Shown here: positions 1 through 11,129 of the stretch, piece after piece
Position numbering within the stretch: the first letter of the stretch is position 1
Layout: every line of letters begins with the position of its first letter
Assembly (NCBI GenBank): GCA_902702965.1
Contig: CACRXP010000012.1
Coordinates: 2,017,780 to 2,081,779 of the forward strand
Direction of reading: 5' to 3'
From: Spirometra erinaceieuropaei
Taxonomy: Eukaryota > Platyhelminthes > Cestoda > Diphyllobothriidea > Diphyllobothriidae
DNA: 64,000 bases
Translations under genes and position numbers: made by a program
The notes under the pieces: model-generated
Database searches by the model: none
What the model saw: only the letters and a program-made list of their open reading frames with translations
What the model was told of the DNA's origin: nothing

Positions 1-505
1 GATTAAAAGGAAAAAACATGAAAAAACACTGTAAAACAATCACCTCCATCCCCTGAAATTCGTGCTTACACTGTTACTGCTTATTTTCATTCGGACGGAA
101 ATCTACGTTGGGTTATATACGAAGAAAATGTCACATATGAAGGTATATACGCTCACGGGAATTATTTTCTCGGTGACAGTGTACGTTATAGCATCGTGGA
201 ACATAACGCTTATTTACCTCTGTTAGTACAAATATATAAATATGCGGTCAAGATTCAATACTAACGTGTTTCGGAGTTTTACGTAGAATGTACGCGTTCT
301 TGGGGGCTGCCGGAGCCCCCTCTGCTGTTATCATTCTCATCAGCATTTGAAATAGCCTTCAGCAATATCGGGGTGGTGCTGATGGCTTGCACTTTTACGT
401 TATACAGTTCCGTCTGGGACTTGGCGTCACTGGGATGGTTGTTTTTCAGTCTTTGCAAGCATTGTTTGAAAGTCTGGGACCCTACATAAGTGCAAGCCTG
501 GTATA

Positions 506-1420
506 TAGTATCTGACCCATCTCATGAAATATCAACAGAAATTCTGAAAGGAGTGTTCGATTTGAAATGACTACTTAAGTGGAGTTGTGATATTAATTAT
601 CGTTCAGCACAATCCCAAGACATTTCCGTTATGCTAGAGTTTGAACGAGCTTCTTTCCGGCTGCTCGGGAAAACTAGGCTTTGAAAAAGGTGACTGCTTA
701 AGTAATATGAACTTTTCCCATCACTATTTGACGTCCTTGTTAATTCGACTATATTTTGTAGAAAGCATGCGCAAAAATATACTTTCTTGTCACATTTGGT
801 GGCAAAGTACGTCTTCTTCAAATTTCAAACCTATAGAAAGTGTATCTTTAGGTCTTAAAACGTTTCCTATCCTGAGATTTTTAAGGTTTTTAAATGCCCA
901 CTCATAAAGCCCGCTATCCGTCCATTTATTAATGCTGCTTATGAAGTGTGCAAAGTCTGGTCCGCATACGTTGCAGAATAATTTGAACTTTTTAATAGTC
1001 CATGGAATTATCGATTTTTCCTTACATGGAAAATATATTGCTTGTGATTCGAACACCTGAACGCGCATGCAGCGGCATTTCGGGTTCCAAATTATTTGAG
1101 AATCGCAATCCTTCTACAAGACCGAAGGTTACACCCAATAGAACTTAAAGAAAACGTTATTCGTCAACAAACGAGAACAAAAAAAAGCATTTGTGTGCAT
1201 GTTTTCAATAAAAAATATCTGAATTCAGAAAGGCATCAAAATGTGATGGGAAACATTCATATTACTTAAGTATTAATCACTTACAGAATTTAGTTTTCTC
1301 GAACTGCCGGAAAAAACTCGTTTAGAAGCCGTTACTCTGAAATGCTGCGTAACAATTACTATCACAACCGTATGGAAACTGCTTTCAGAATTCCGGTTAA
1401 CATTTCAGAGGGTAGCATAT
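506..1420 (+). mobile_element. Tc1-related long-TIR MITE, copy A (old)
   Basis: Starts near 506 with sequence like the TIR of intact copies (CTCATGAAATATCAACAG) and ends near 1420 with a decayed inverted copy (TTCCGGTTAACATTTC). Middle blocks match copy D: ATATTTTGTAGAAAGCATGC, the AT-rich arm and the AAATATATTGCTTG segment. No ORF of its own; the short ORFs here are chance. Confidence 0.7.
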
Positions 1421-1817
1421 TCATGTTAATAAGGTCAAATGGGCTTGCTTGTTGATGTGGACGCTCCTAGGCACTGCCAGTATAATTTGTTCATTTTTAG
1501 AGACAGAAGTATGGATTTGTCTCTGAAAGATAGCTTCTCTAAATAAGATTGATAATTCACTTTCGAATTTTTCGGCATATTTCGTGCTAAACTGGTACTC
1601 TCGCTGAGGAAAGGACTTTATGAGGACGCCAATGCGCCGAAAAGACCTCGGAAGCCGCGGACTGCCAACTAGACAGTCAAAATCACATGCGTTCGAGGAA
1701 GCCATGTGGCGCCAAACGACAAAGGCAGAAAGCAGTATTTTATCTTATCTGATGGACTTCTCAACAGTATGTCTACGTCAGTCAGATGGAAGGCTTAGAT
1801 AGGCTCACAAGTCAGTC

Positions 1818-2273
1818 GTGGGGAGGGAGACCTCAAATAACACGTCATTGGTCAACGGCGATACACGTCAAAGTATGAGGAGAAAGAGCGCCTGCTATGC
1901 GGGGCAGTATATGCTAATTCTCGCCTGCATGAGTCGGATGGAAGGTGGCCTCGATTCTACGTCAGTCAGTATCGATCTCCAACCTGCGGTGTTTCCAGAC
2001 TCTGCCAGGGTGCTGGAACTGTCGAAAGAGAGGAAACGACAGGTGAAGAGCACGTCGAAGGTGGATGGTGAGGTACCTGGTGGCCAATCTTCCTGCGCTA
2101 GCGGCGAGGGTTCCGTGACCGACCGTTCGGACATGCCACAACAAACATTAATTGAGCAAATGGCATTGAGGGTTCAGCAGTCGATGGCCGAAACGCTGAC
2201 GACAAATCCAGCAACGCCTATGACGACAGGTCGACGGAGAAACGCAGAAACACAAGGCGTTTTAGTCTTCTAA
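1818..2273 (+). CDS. Uncertain 151-codon ORF, no recognised domain
   Basis: An open frame starting MGRETSNNTSLVNGDTRQSM, polar and Ser/Thr/Arg rich, ending ETQGVLVF. I recognise no family, see no splice signals to neighbours and no transposon ORF around it. It may be a chance ORF or a decayed gag-like piece. Confidence 0.15.
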   Translation: MGRETSNNTSLVNGDTRQSMRRKSACYAGQYMLILACMSRMEGGLDSTSVSIDLQPAVFPDSARVLELSKERKRQVKSTSKVDGEVPGGQSSCASGEGSVTDRSDMPQQTLIEQMALRVQQSMAETLTTNPATPMTTGRRRNAETQGVLVF

Positions 2274-3980
2274 TCTCACTTATTATTTGAGAATAATTCT
2301 CCAAGAATTATTAATGCTCAAACCTTATAGTTGTGAGAACTGATATTTTCTCAGTGTCTACAGGCGCAGATGAAAAATGCAAATTTGAGGGGTTAATAGG
2401 TCAACTCTGTTGCTGGACATTTGACTTACTGAAGTTTCAACAAAGAGCTTATCATAGGCCCGCTCTGCTTCGTCCAAGGTCAGAAAAGCTACTTAAAACC
2501 GAGGTGTTTATGGCGACGTCAGACGTCCGTAGTTGAAAGTACTCTGCTAGCAACCACCTCGTGTCCGTATTACAAGGGGATTTTGGCAGTGATATCGTCC
2601 TAATCTTAGCGTATAGACCCCCTACAAGCATTCATCAGCAAAGGGGATATTTCCACGCGTTTAGCAGTAATTAAAGGGCGTAGCCAAATTGCTGCATAAA
2701 AACGAAGGGCGATTACAGCGGCCAGCGGGTAATTCTTGACAGTCTTAACATCAGAAAAAAGCATAAAGGGAGGTTGAAGGCAATTGTAAAAGTAGACTGG
2801 CCAGCACAGGCCGAGTGTGGATTTGCCCCGGTATCAAAACGCAGATGCGTATGAACTCCGTTCCAGAGACTGGAAACAAGCAGTCGGCAGATTTTAGCCC
2901 CCTAACGTGCACCGACAACTTTACCGAAAACGGCAGATAAGTGGAGACAGTTTAAAGGACAACAGTCTGGAGTTTGTAATAACGACTTGGTAACGTATGT
3001 TGGTAATGCTCATGACACCGTTTTTCACGGAATTAGGAGATCGGGAGAGTTCGTGGTTCTGACACAACAACTCGGCTTGAGATAGGGGAATTCGCCATTC
3101 CTGACACAGAAAGAAACGTCAGGGCTCGCATGTCGAGACCGATGTTGGTCATGCAAAGGGAAATGCAACGGAAGAAATGGCAAGGTCAAATTACCGAGAA
3201 CGCCAGCGTAGCGGACACCACGAGCCAACCTTTTTGGTCTGGCAAAAGTGAAAAATTTTCAACCAAGAATAAATAAATTATGAGGAAACAAAAATCAAAT
3301 TTTGGCTCCTAAATTCTATTATGCAACCACGGTACCATACTGTATATCATAAAGATTCCCACAGCACTGTGTATGTCAGAAGAAAAGGTGACCATTGAGG
3401 CCACAGGCTTAGTGTGCTGGCGTTCTGGGAACAGACAGGACAACCTTTAAAGAGACAGCGACGCAAAGACACAGGCTTCGAGCTGACTGCTGAAAGCAGA
3501 CAGAAAAAAGTATCTGGCGAGTAGAAGAGGTGGTTCACAGAGGACGGAGACAAAAATGTCATATTTCCTGGTTGAGGACAAGATGAATCATCGTCTAGAC
3601 ATTTTCGGAATCCTGTTCGGTCAGGTGCGCCAAAGGTGACATTTGTTTTCTGCTGCCATCCACTTAAGGTAGTCGCCGAATCCTACGTTTTAAAACAGCC
3701 CGCCTGTCTTATGACAAATTATAGTGGTCTGAAGAAGACTGTACAGTAATGAAGTGGTTTCTTCGTGGCTCTGTATAATTAATGTTGTTTTACTACTTTG
3801 TTTTGCCGCTCTTCCGATACAGTCAGACTACCCTACCTCTTCCCCTCACCCTCTTCCCCTTCCCGTACCAATGACAGAAACCAGACTAAAATTAGCCCGC
3901 TGCCCCACAAATCTGAACACATTTACTCCAAGTTACGACTACTGTTCATAAGTTCCGCAGATATTCCCATGTTACACTTG
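2274..3980. other. No recognised feature
   Basis: Short ORFs on both strands without recognisable domains; a CT-rich patch near 3835-3870. Nothing supported. Confidence 0.5.
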
Positions 3981-4190
3981 AAAAGTCAAGTTTGTAAACA
4001 CGCGTTTTCGGTAATTCTTCGTCAGGTTAATATAGTTAAATGGAGGAATGAAAATGTACAAAGGTAACATTGTTTATAGGTGTTTCAAGGCATATTAAAT
4101 CATTGAAACTCATCTTCCCCACGACGCCCGCATGTCGAGGTCGGGGGGAGCAGAAATAGTTACTGCGTGTTGTTATATTTCCAATAAATG
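3980..4190 (-). repeat. Inverted 3'-end fragment of a Penelope-like element
   Basis: On the plus strand this block (ATGGAGGAATGAAAAT.., TTTATAGGTGTTTCAAGG.., CATCTTCCCCAC..) is shared with 59240-59400, where it is the reverse complement of the 3' end of a minus-strand GIY-YIG element. It therefore lies inverted, 3' end outward, upstream of the plus-strand element at 4.7-6.65 kb. It contains a hammerhead-like motif at 3989-4030. Confidence 0.7.
3989..4030 (-). ncRNA. Hammerhead-like ribozyme motif, type C (inverted copy)
   Basis: The minus strand reads CTGACGA, AGAATTACC, GAA, AAC-GCGT-GTT, T. The core and the 3-bp hairpin helix III are intact; helix I is weak. Confidence 0.45.
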
Positions 4191-4364
4191 TTCTTGAATT
4201 ACGTGAGCCTGGTAGTCATTTGGTGGATTCTAGGTGAATTACTTAGGAAATCCTGCTTGGGCAGTCAAATTACTGTATCAGACTTGGTGGATTCCAGAAG
4301 TTGCAGTAGGTTGAGCGGGTAACTTGACCCAAATATGATTAAACTCGCGTCGTCCGGCGGGGCC

Positions 4365-4441
4365 TCGTAGCTCAAGTGGTTAATGCGTTGGCTGTACTTA
4401 AGCCTTCCCCTTACTGCGTGGGTTAAAATCCCACCGAGGCG
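4365..4441 (+). tRNA. tRNA-like sequence (pseudo-tRNA or SINE head)
   Basis: Acceptor arms GCCTCG and CGAGGC pair. There is a D-arm-like TAGCTCAAGTGG (A box) and an anticodon arm GGCT/AGCC with a 7-nt loop GTACTTA (anticodon would be ACT). The T arm GTGGG/CCCAC has loop TTAAAAT. The B box reads GGTTAAAATCC, missing the conserved TTC, and the variable region is long. Most likely a tRNA pseudogene or the head of a tRNA-derived retroposon, flanked by PLE-related repeats. Confidence 0.5.
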
Positions 4442-4499
4442 CCGAGTTTTTCACAGTTGGGTCAATATGAATTATTTAAAATCTGCCAAAATATCTAGA

Positions 4500-4640
4500 A
4501 ATTAACAGTGTTTATGGGTGTTTCAAGGACTATTAAGTCATTAACACTCATCTTCCCCACGCCGCCCGTATGACGCGGTAGGGGGAGCAGAAATAGTCAA
4601 TGCGTTGGTTATATTTCCAATAAACTTTTTGTCATCAATT
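4500..4640 (-). repeat. Second inverted PLE 3'-end fragment
   Basis: Repeats the block at 4065-4190 (TTCAAGGACTATTAAGTCAT, CATCTTCCCCACGCCGCCCG, GGGGGAGCAGAAATAGT, TTTCCAATAAAC) with modest divergence. Same orientation as the first copy, with the tRNA-like sequence between them. Confidence 0.65.
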
Positions 4641-4779
4641 TATCCTACTTTGCATGTGTTTACGCTTTGAGGACCATGAGCTCACTTCACACAAGTTTGC
4701 AGGATTCTGACCAAGAAGGCATCGACCCGACAGAAACACTAGGGATGCGTATACAGACTGTCGTCTAGAGGAAGAAGCT

Positions 4780-4930
4780 AAACCCGTACCCTTGCGTGGC
4801 CCGGACATTAGAGTTAATTTTGTATATTACCATTCCCCTATGTAACTCTAATGGCCTGACGAAGAGTAACCGAAAAGGCGTGTTTGCCAACTTGACTTTT
4901 CATAAGTTGTTTTACTTCTTAAATTTCGCT
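4780..4930 (+). repeat. Upstream direct terminal repeat (pLTR-like) of the 5.2-6.4 kb PLE
   Basis: Shares CCATTCCCCTATGTAACTCT.., ..GACGAAGAGTAACCGAAA.. and a GTTTGCC block with 6570-6645 just after the GIY-YIG ORF, in the same orientation. PLEs characteristically carry such partial LTRs. Includes the hammerhead-like motif at 4852-4889. Confidence 0.6.
4852..4889 (+). ncRNA. Hammerhead-like ribozyme motif, type C
   Basis: TGGC, then CTGACGA (core), a short AGAGTAACC helix II region, GAA, then AAG-GCGT-GTT (in sister copies AAC-GCGT-GTT, a 3-bp helix III with a 4-nt loop), T, then GCCA. TGGC and GCCA pair as helix I. Helix II is very short and there is one extra base after the core A. Confidence 0.5.
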
Positions 4931-5139
4931 GTTCTGCCTAAATCTATATTACTGTAATGACCAGATGAAGAATAATCGAAAACGAACATTCGCCTATTTG
5001 AACTTTCTCAGCATGTAAATAAGCATCATCACAGAAGTTAAACCGATTTTCCCGTTTTTCCACAATACGTAACATCGTAATCACCACGCTATTATCGTAG
5101 CTCATCTTAGCACCACGCAGCTATCGAGATACCTTTGAA

Positions 5140-5905
5140 TTAATTAACAACCTCAAAGACCTTAACGTCAACGGCATGGTGGTGTTCTCGCTAGACGTCT
5201 CATCACTTTTTACAAACGTTCCGGTCACCGAGGCAGTTGATTACATCTGTGATTTTTTATCTGTCAGTCAGGTGGAAATAGTAATTTCGACGAAGACACT
5301 CAAGGAACTATTACTAAGATGCACATTAAATGTGCAGTTCCTGCTCGACATTCAACTCTATAGGCAAGTAGACGGCGTTGCTATAGGCTCACCCCTTGGA
5401 CCTCTCCTAGCCGATGTCTTATTTGGAAAATTTGAGGTATTCCAATTAATCTACCATATCGATAAGCTTAAACATTACGGCCGCTATGTTGATGATATCT
5501 TTGCCATTGCCACTGCAGAAGCCGACGTAGTTACTCTCTCAGATGCTGCACATCAGGCACATCCGTCGATCATATTCAAGCTGGAGATCGAAACGGTCGG
5601 TTCGCTCACTTTGTTAGATGTTCTTCTAAGCAGCAGACCTGACGGGAATGTCCGAAGAAGCGTATGTCGGAAGCAAACCTGGTCTGGACAATACACGAAC
5701 TTCACAGTTTCGTACCCCTTCAACAAAAACGAAATCTAGTCCGATGTTTGGCACAAAGAGCCAGAAAAATTTGCTCAACAGATAGCATCGAGGAGGAGCT
5801 CAGAAAAATCCAGAACTTCCTTCGCGAAGACGGGTATCCTGACAGGTTTATCGCAAAGAACATTGCCGAACGACCCGCAAAACCCACCACACTGACCGCC
5901 GAATA
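5140..5905 (+). pseudogene. Penelope-like reverse transcriptase (degenerate)
   Basis: The 5176-5739 frame has RT palm motifs: VVFSLDVSSLFTNVPVTEA (motif A region with the first catalytic Asp), VDGVAIGSPLGPLLADV (motif B) and HYGRYVDDIFAIA (YVDD catalytic motif C). After a frameshift near 5680, the 5664-5906 frame continues with the PLE thumb-like segment ending LREDGYPDRFIAKNI. The N-terminal part is missing. The RT copies element RNA at broken DNA ends in the PLE scheme. It is joined downstream to a GIY-YIG ORF, which defines the family. Confidence 0.9.
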
Positions 5906-6062
5906 GAAAACATTGTTCCTCAAAGTCCCTTTCTAAGGAGACGCTGCGAGTGAACTCCTAAGAAGACGCCCTGATCAAGCTGCCTCGCGAACCTTCCCAA
6001 CAGCAAGGATTCAAATATCATTCTTTACTAACCCTATTTTACGCGGAGGAGGTAAGGATAAG

Positions 6063-6431
6063 TTGTCACTGCAGACCACCTCAATTTACATCTATTCCTC
6101 TACTTGCTCCTGTGGGGCAAGTTATATTGGTCGCACAAGTCGACGCTTATCCAAGAGAATACGGGAACACCTCCCCGCATGGCTGGGAAAAGGCGAAACA
6201 AGGAGCATAAGCAGTGCCATTCTTGCGCATATTGTCGATTCCGGACATCGTGTGGACCCAAACGAAGATTTTCGTGTGATTTATAAGGCCCCATCGAGGT
6301 ACCCTAAGCTACTAGGTCAGCTCCTATTAGCGATAGCAGAAGCGGCCGCCATTAGGTTACGAAAGCCAATCTTTTGCGCACAGAGGAACTCGGTTCAGGC
6401 TCCGCGCCTGCAGTGGTCGAAGGTTGACTAA
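6063..6431 (+). pseudogene. GIY-YIG endonuclease domain of the Penelope-like element
   Basis: Reads IYIYSSTCSCGASYIGRTSR, ..LSKRIREHLPAWLGKGE.., ..SAILAHIVDSGHRVD... It carries a modified GIY-YIG start (IYSST..SYIGRT), the CSC zinc-ligand-like pair, a catalytic-type Arg and the SAIL.H...GH block typical of PLE endonucleases. It lies in the same orientation about 160 bp after the RT frame and is probably part of one original ORF. The endonuclease nicks target DNA for integration. Related to the minus-strand copy at 59.3-59.86 kb. Confidence 0.9.
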
Positions 6432-6559
6432 CGCTGTTACTCTCTGCGCCCTTCCGCTCTCACCCCGCCCCTGACACGGACTGCTATTACCCCCCACCCC
6501 CATCCCCACATCCCGCCTGTGCTTTAAGGGGAACTATTTTCGATTTCTCTTATCGCTGA

Positions 6560-6650
6560 ATTATTTTACTCCTACCCCGTTCCCATATAACTGTACTGGA
6601 ACGACGAGAATTTATCGAAAGCTACGTATGCTCGCCACCTCGTCTTCTGA
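6560..6650 (+). repeat. Downstream direct terminal repeat of the PLE
   Basis: CCCGTTCCCATATAACTGTA.., GACGAGAATTTATCGAAAGC.. and a GCTCGCC block repeat the 4820-4890 sequence in decayed form. The hammerhead-like core here has lost its first base. Confidence 0.55.
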
Positions 6651-6734
6651 TTACTGCTATGGGAATTTTCGCAACTTTAAAGCATCTTAACTGTCGCGTG
6701 GAGTATCGTAGATCACCTTTTTCTGATCTGACAT

Positions 6735-7440
6735 ATTGCTGACGAAATGTTAACCGAGATTCTAAAATATGTTCTACATTCTAATAGCCGACCTTAGTAA
6801 TGTTGTGAAGTTAACCATCATACAGCATTATCCCAGGATGTCTTAGTCACGCCAGGATGTCGGCTTTTGTATGAGCTCCTCTGCGGCCGTCTGTGAAAGC
6901 AAACTTTGTAGCATGATTTTTTCACGATGATTCTTAATGCTCGTATGTAGAAGAAATGGACAAAAAATTTCACATTTTCTATCTGAGAGTGAGTGATTTT
7001 CGATTTATAAAAAATGCTTCAATCCCCGAATTATTTTTTGCCTCAAACTACATGTTGTGTACATTCTGTCAAAGTAATATCACATATTCCTTTTTGCTGA
7101 TAGGAATATGTCACACAGCATTCATAAAGTTGTGCAATAGATGGAGGTTAGGTTGTATTCTTTATAAGTAACGTTATTTAACGTGCCGATACGATTTCAT
7201 GGCCTTAAAAGTCTCATAGTTACAGACTTTTTAACACTTAATTATATGTCATCTTTACCCAAGTAGACAATTTGCAGAAGGGCAACCAGCTGACAAATAA
7301 ATGCAAGAAAGTATTTTTATGCAGGCTTTCTATATAAGATATTTTAATATATTAGGACATCAAAATTCAACTAGAAAAGTTCGTCCCACATAAGTAGTCT
7401 TTTTTCAGAGTGCGGTTTAAGCGGACAGCTAAAATCACGA
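6735..7440 (+). mobile_element. Tc1-related long-TIR MITE, copy B (very decayed)
   Basis: The left arm matches at ACGAAATGTTAACCGAGATT, CCAGGATGTCGGCTTTTG and the CGATTTATAAAAAATGC region. The right arm matches at AAGTATTTTTATGCAGGCTT and CACATAAGTAGTC. The ends are no longer identifiable. Confidence 0.5.
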
Positions 7441-7569
7441 TGAAAATAATCGAAAGGCCACGGTCCTTGCATTAGTTAACCCGAAATCACGAGTATGATG
7501 TGTGCATAGCACATTTATCTTCGACAAAAGCGATTAACCGGAAATGCTCCAGAGCGTCAGTGACTCAAC

Positions 7570-8300
7570 GCTACCAGGAATCATATTCTCGCTGACAGCA
7601 GACGCCCGTTCTTGGATGCCCTCATACAGCGGACGATTTACAGGGCATTTCACATATCAATTTGCTGCAAGTAAACTTATGCGAGAAATCACCTACACTA
7701 CGGGGGCAGCCATCTTGCGTCTTACAATAGGAGTACTGCAAATAGAATGCTCAGTCAAGCAAAAAATGCTCTTCTGACAACAAACGTTACTAAATAGAAC
7801 GCAATTATTCGCTCAGCTGTTTTTTTCAAAAATGGATGTCTTAAAGATTTCGGACGTCGATGCACGAGACAAGAGAGGGTAAAAGAGAAAGCGCTAGGTT
7901 CTCCTGACCAGGTGACGAACCCGAAAAGCTGGCGAAAACTAACTTGCATCAGGGATATGTTCCAACTCGTTGAGTGACACCCAAGAATGCGCCAAACGCA
8001 GGCGACCCACCAAACGACGACCACACCACACACCCAGCTTGCATTTAGATAAGGAAGCAGGCATCTGCAAGATTCGCTGCGACAGCTGCAACGCCGTTTA
8101 TCCTGGTCAAACAAGAAAATCAGTCTCTACACACATGCATGAGCACCAGTTAGTAATAAAAGGCGAGAACACATACCTCAAGTCCCCATACGTAGGCTGT
8201 AAACTGGACCCAAATTTGCTTGGAACAAAACGTGCATCGTTGCTGTCTGTCCGTCAAGGAAAGGCCGAGAAGTACGGAGATCATACACTCTGAAGGTTCG
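7570..8300 (+). pseudogene. Penelope-like element fragment: RT end plus GIY-YIG
   Basis: In shifting frames, 7585-7860 gives RRPFLDALIQRT.., ..LHYGGSHLASYNRSTANR.., ..NALLTTNVTK.., ..FFKNGCLKDF. This is the PLE RT C-terminal pattern (PFLDAL.., S..HP.S.KRST, ..FF.NGYP..F). The 7970-8293 frame gives GICKIRCDSCNAVYPGQTRK, SVSTHMHEHQL, a GIY-YIG-type start with paired Cys and an EHQL block. Several frameshifts and stops are present; the element is dead. Confidence 0.75.
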
Positions 8301-8419
8301 TGCATCAACTGCACACCGAAATAGACGTCGTTTACAAAAGTCTCGAGTAAAAATGGAAAAGGTGACAATCAATTTAAACGAGATGTCAAGGCACAGTAAA
8401 GACATTTCTGCAGGAATGA

Positions 8420-8650
8420 CAGAAACGATAGGTGAGCGCCCCTCTACCATCGCCTTTTTTCGATCGCAACCGACAAGACAACGAGTCCGTGGCGCAGTGG
8501 TTTGAGGCGTTGGACTTCTAATCAGCAGGTCGCGGGATCTAGCCTCAGGTGTTCCACACTTCTCGGTTGGGTATGACTGGCCGACGACGGCTAATAGGTC
8601 AGAAATGGCCATTCCAGTCTCTCTTGTCTTTTTCGGTAATACCATTCTGT
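8420..8650 (+). mobile_element. tRNA-Arg-like SINE
   Basis: GTCCGTGGCGCAGTGGTT (A box), TTGGACTTCTAATCAG (anticodon arm with TCT) and GGTCGCGGGATCT (B box) form a tRNA-Arg(TCT)-like head. The body follows with TTCCACACTTCTCGGTTGGG and ends AGTCTCTCTTGTCTTTTTCG. It is preceded by a CTACC/GGTAG-type end (GGTGAGCGCCCCTCTACC). Confidence 0.75.
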
Positions 8651-9544
8651 CTAAATCTGAAAGAGAACGTCTTTCCTTCGTCTTATTTACCTTCTATGCG
8701 ATGAAGCATCTACTTTCAGGTTTTTGAGACTGCGTTCAACAAAATTTGATATATTAAATTATAAACCCCGATGCAGAAGAAGTTATAAATAAGGTGGCAG
8801 GGATGGCAACCAGCTATCGGTTGTTGATGACGGACAAGGGGACACTTAAGAGAAGGCAACTGCAAGGCTTGCATTTTCTGTTGGCTAAGGACGCAGCTAC
8901 CCCCTGTCCAGACGTTTCTAGGACCCCAGGCAATTTACTCCGCAAGAGGTGGCATTAACTTTGGGCTATCGTTCTACGTCCTCATAATCTCGTTTTGTCT
9001 CAAGAGCCTGGTTGTCTGAAGAAAACTGCCCATAAAATCACTCCTAAAAGATTTAAATCAGACTGGAAAATTTGTCTCAGTTAGCGGTGGAGAAAGGCGA
9101 CCATCTACCCCAACTGGCCATGTACACGCTAGGTACTGGGCGCGAAAGAACACTTACAATGTTAGCACCTGCCCAATAAGGAAAGGCCGCAAATTCCTGG
9201 AAGCAATGCACTCAGATGTAGCATGCATCGATCCAGATGTCACATACATAATGTTTAAGGATAAATCCAAACAGGCGTAACCAATCCCGAATACGTGACA
9301 AGATGCAATCAGCATGTACTGGCATAGATGTTAACCAATCGCAGAATCTTTTTTAGACACAGTTAAGGAGTTAATTGCGTTTGTACATCAATAGTCTGAA
9401 TATAAGCTAAAGGACCAACCTCAAAATGTACACAATACACGTTACATTTTCCCGGGGAATTTCATATTCCCAATTACATTTCTTGGGATTCCCGACTTTC
9501 AACTCATATGTGTACATACATATAGGCGGACAAAGATAAAGGAG
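8651..9544. other. No recognised feature
   Basis: No ORF over about 60 codons with a recognisable domain and no match to the repeat families of this window. Confidence 0.5.
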
Positions 9545-9840
9545 ACTGGAATAGTCATTTCTTGCTTATTAGTCGTCGTCAGGCAATCCTATCCAACCCC
9601 GAAGTGTGAAACACCTGAGCCTGATCTCGCGACCTATTGGTTAGAAGTCCGACGCTTCTAACCACTGAACGCGGGGCTCGTTGTCCTGTCGGTTGCGATC
9701 GGGAATATACCATTCTACCTATATCATGCGTCGCTGTTCGGCTTCTGATTGAGCTCGTGAGAGAGAGAGCCCGAAATGGGCAGCGGGACAAGTGATTTCA
9801 TTAAAAACGATCGGTTAGCGCCCTTCTACCATCTCTCAGA
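9545..9840 (-). mobile_element. tRNA-Arg-like SINE with terminal GGTAG..GCGCT end
   Basis: Reverse complement of the 8.4-8.65 kb element: body (GGAGACTGGAATAGTCATTT, CCAACCCCGAAGTGTG), then the tRNA-like head with GGTTAGAAGTCCGACGCTTC, then a tail ending GGTTAGCGCCCTTCTACC at about 9830. Confidence 0.75.
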
Positions 9841-10449
9841 TTTATTGGCTCTTTTTGGGCGATTCGAACGGCTAGTCTCAGTGTTCGCTCCCGTTTAGTG
9901 ACGCAAGATCTCCGGTTACCGAATTCTAAACAGAACGCATTTCGGTGATCTGAATCTTTTTAATGTAGCACTGCCAATGCCTCTGGGTAGTTTGATGTGT
10001 TGTTTGATTCCAAGTTGCTGAATGTTCTTCTGGCAACTGAGTCATCGTTCGTATTTTTTATGTTTGCTATCTTAGCAGGAACCGAAATTAAGCAGGATCT
10101 AATGTCCCCTCTTGGACATGCCGTCTGATCGGCTCATCACTGACCGTCTTATAGAAACCGACTGTCAATCAGTAATAGTCTTATGTCCTGACGTGTTACA
10201 TAAGCAACAATTCTTAAATTTGGGTAAACTGGTGCGACGCTTATCTGGACTGGGTTTACTGCAGTTGACTGAAGATTGCAATAAAAACGAAAGGATGTTG
10301 GTCTTGGCGATTGGGCTCACGTTTGTGCTTTGTTAGGCGATGTGAGAAAAGAGCTGGGGGGGGGGAGCGTTTCAGAATCCCTCCTGATCCGCGACAGCAA
10401 AACTAGCAGAACAGTATCTGTCATCAGTTCTGGCAGGATTACCGATAAT

Positions 10450-10630
10450 ATAGCAAGTTTTATCGGACAGTGCCGTTGTTCGTGTTATGACAACTAACAG
10501 ACCCACGTCCTCAATGTATGCTTTCCTTCCTCCGATGACAAGAAACTGTCAAGACGGCCGGAGGCGGGTTCGGACGCAGTAGCTAAAAACCGTTTACACG
10601 TGCCACACACGAACTGATCCCACAGGCAAA
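10450..10630 (+). repeat. Dispersed repeat shared with 50.1-50.22 kb
   Basis: The GATGACAAG.., CGGAGGCGGGTTCGGACGC and ACGTGCCACACACGA blocks match 50108-50195 (CGGAGGTGGGCTCGGACGC, GCGTGCCGCACACGA). Confidence 0.5.
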
Positions 10631-10669
10631 TAACGAGTTTTTATCGAAATAGTAAGGGGGGCTAGAATG

Positions 10670-10970
10670 GAAATTAATTAATTATTGGCGGCCATCAGTC
10701 ATCCATACCCAAGTTCAGGTTTTTCGCAACACCTGGGGTTCGAATGTGTGACCTGTTGGTTAGTAGTCCAACGGCACAACCATTGGTCCAGGGGCTCATT
10801 TTTCTGTCACTTGCAATCAGGTGTATTAACAGTGGTAGAGAGGGCGCTCACCGCTCGCGTTAGAGGACATACACATTAATGCGATTGGTTGGTGACAACT
10901 AATAAATCAGAAATGGCCGTTCCAGCCTCCCTTGTCTTTTCCAGTAGTACTACTCAGCACAAATTAAGTA
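10670..10970 (-). mobile_element. tRNA-like SINE (composite copy)
   Basis: The B box in reverse (GGGGTTCGAATGTGTGACC), GGTTAGTAGTCCAACGGC, TGGTCCAGGGGCTCATTTTT, then a GGTAGAGAGGGCGCTCACCG end. A second SINE body piece in plus orientation (AATCAGAAATGGCCGTTCCA) follows from about 10900. Confidence 0.65.
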
Positions 10971-11129
10971 GACTCTTAACCCTCTCTTATTATGGCCGGA
11001 ATCCTGCACGATCCCATTCTTCCGCCGTAACCTGGGTTGCTGGCGACAACGAACATTTTACCACAGAACAAATACCGCATGTGATAGTTCGACCGTTTCA
11101 TCCGACGATGTTCATCGAGTTCTCAACAA

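Noticed and set aside
4365..4441. Functional tRNA gene
   Set aside because: The B box lost its TTC, the variable region is too long, and the flanks are repeats. Kept only as tRNA-like.
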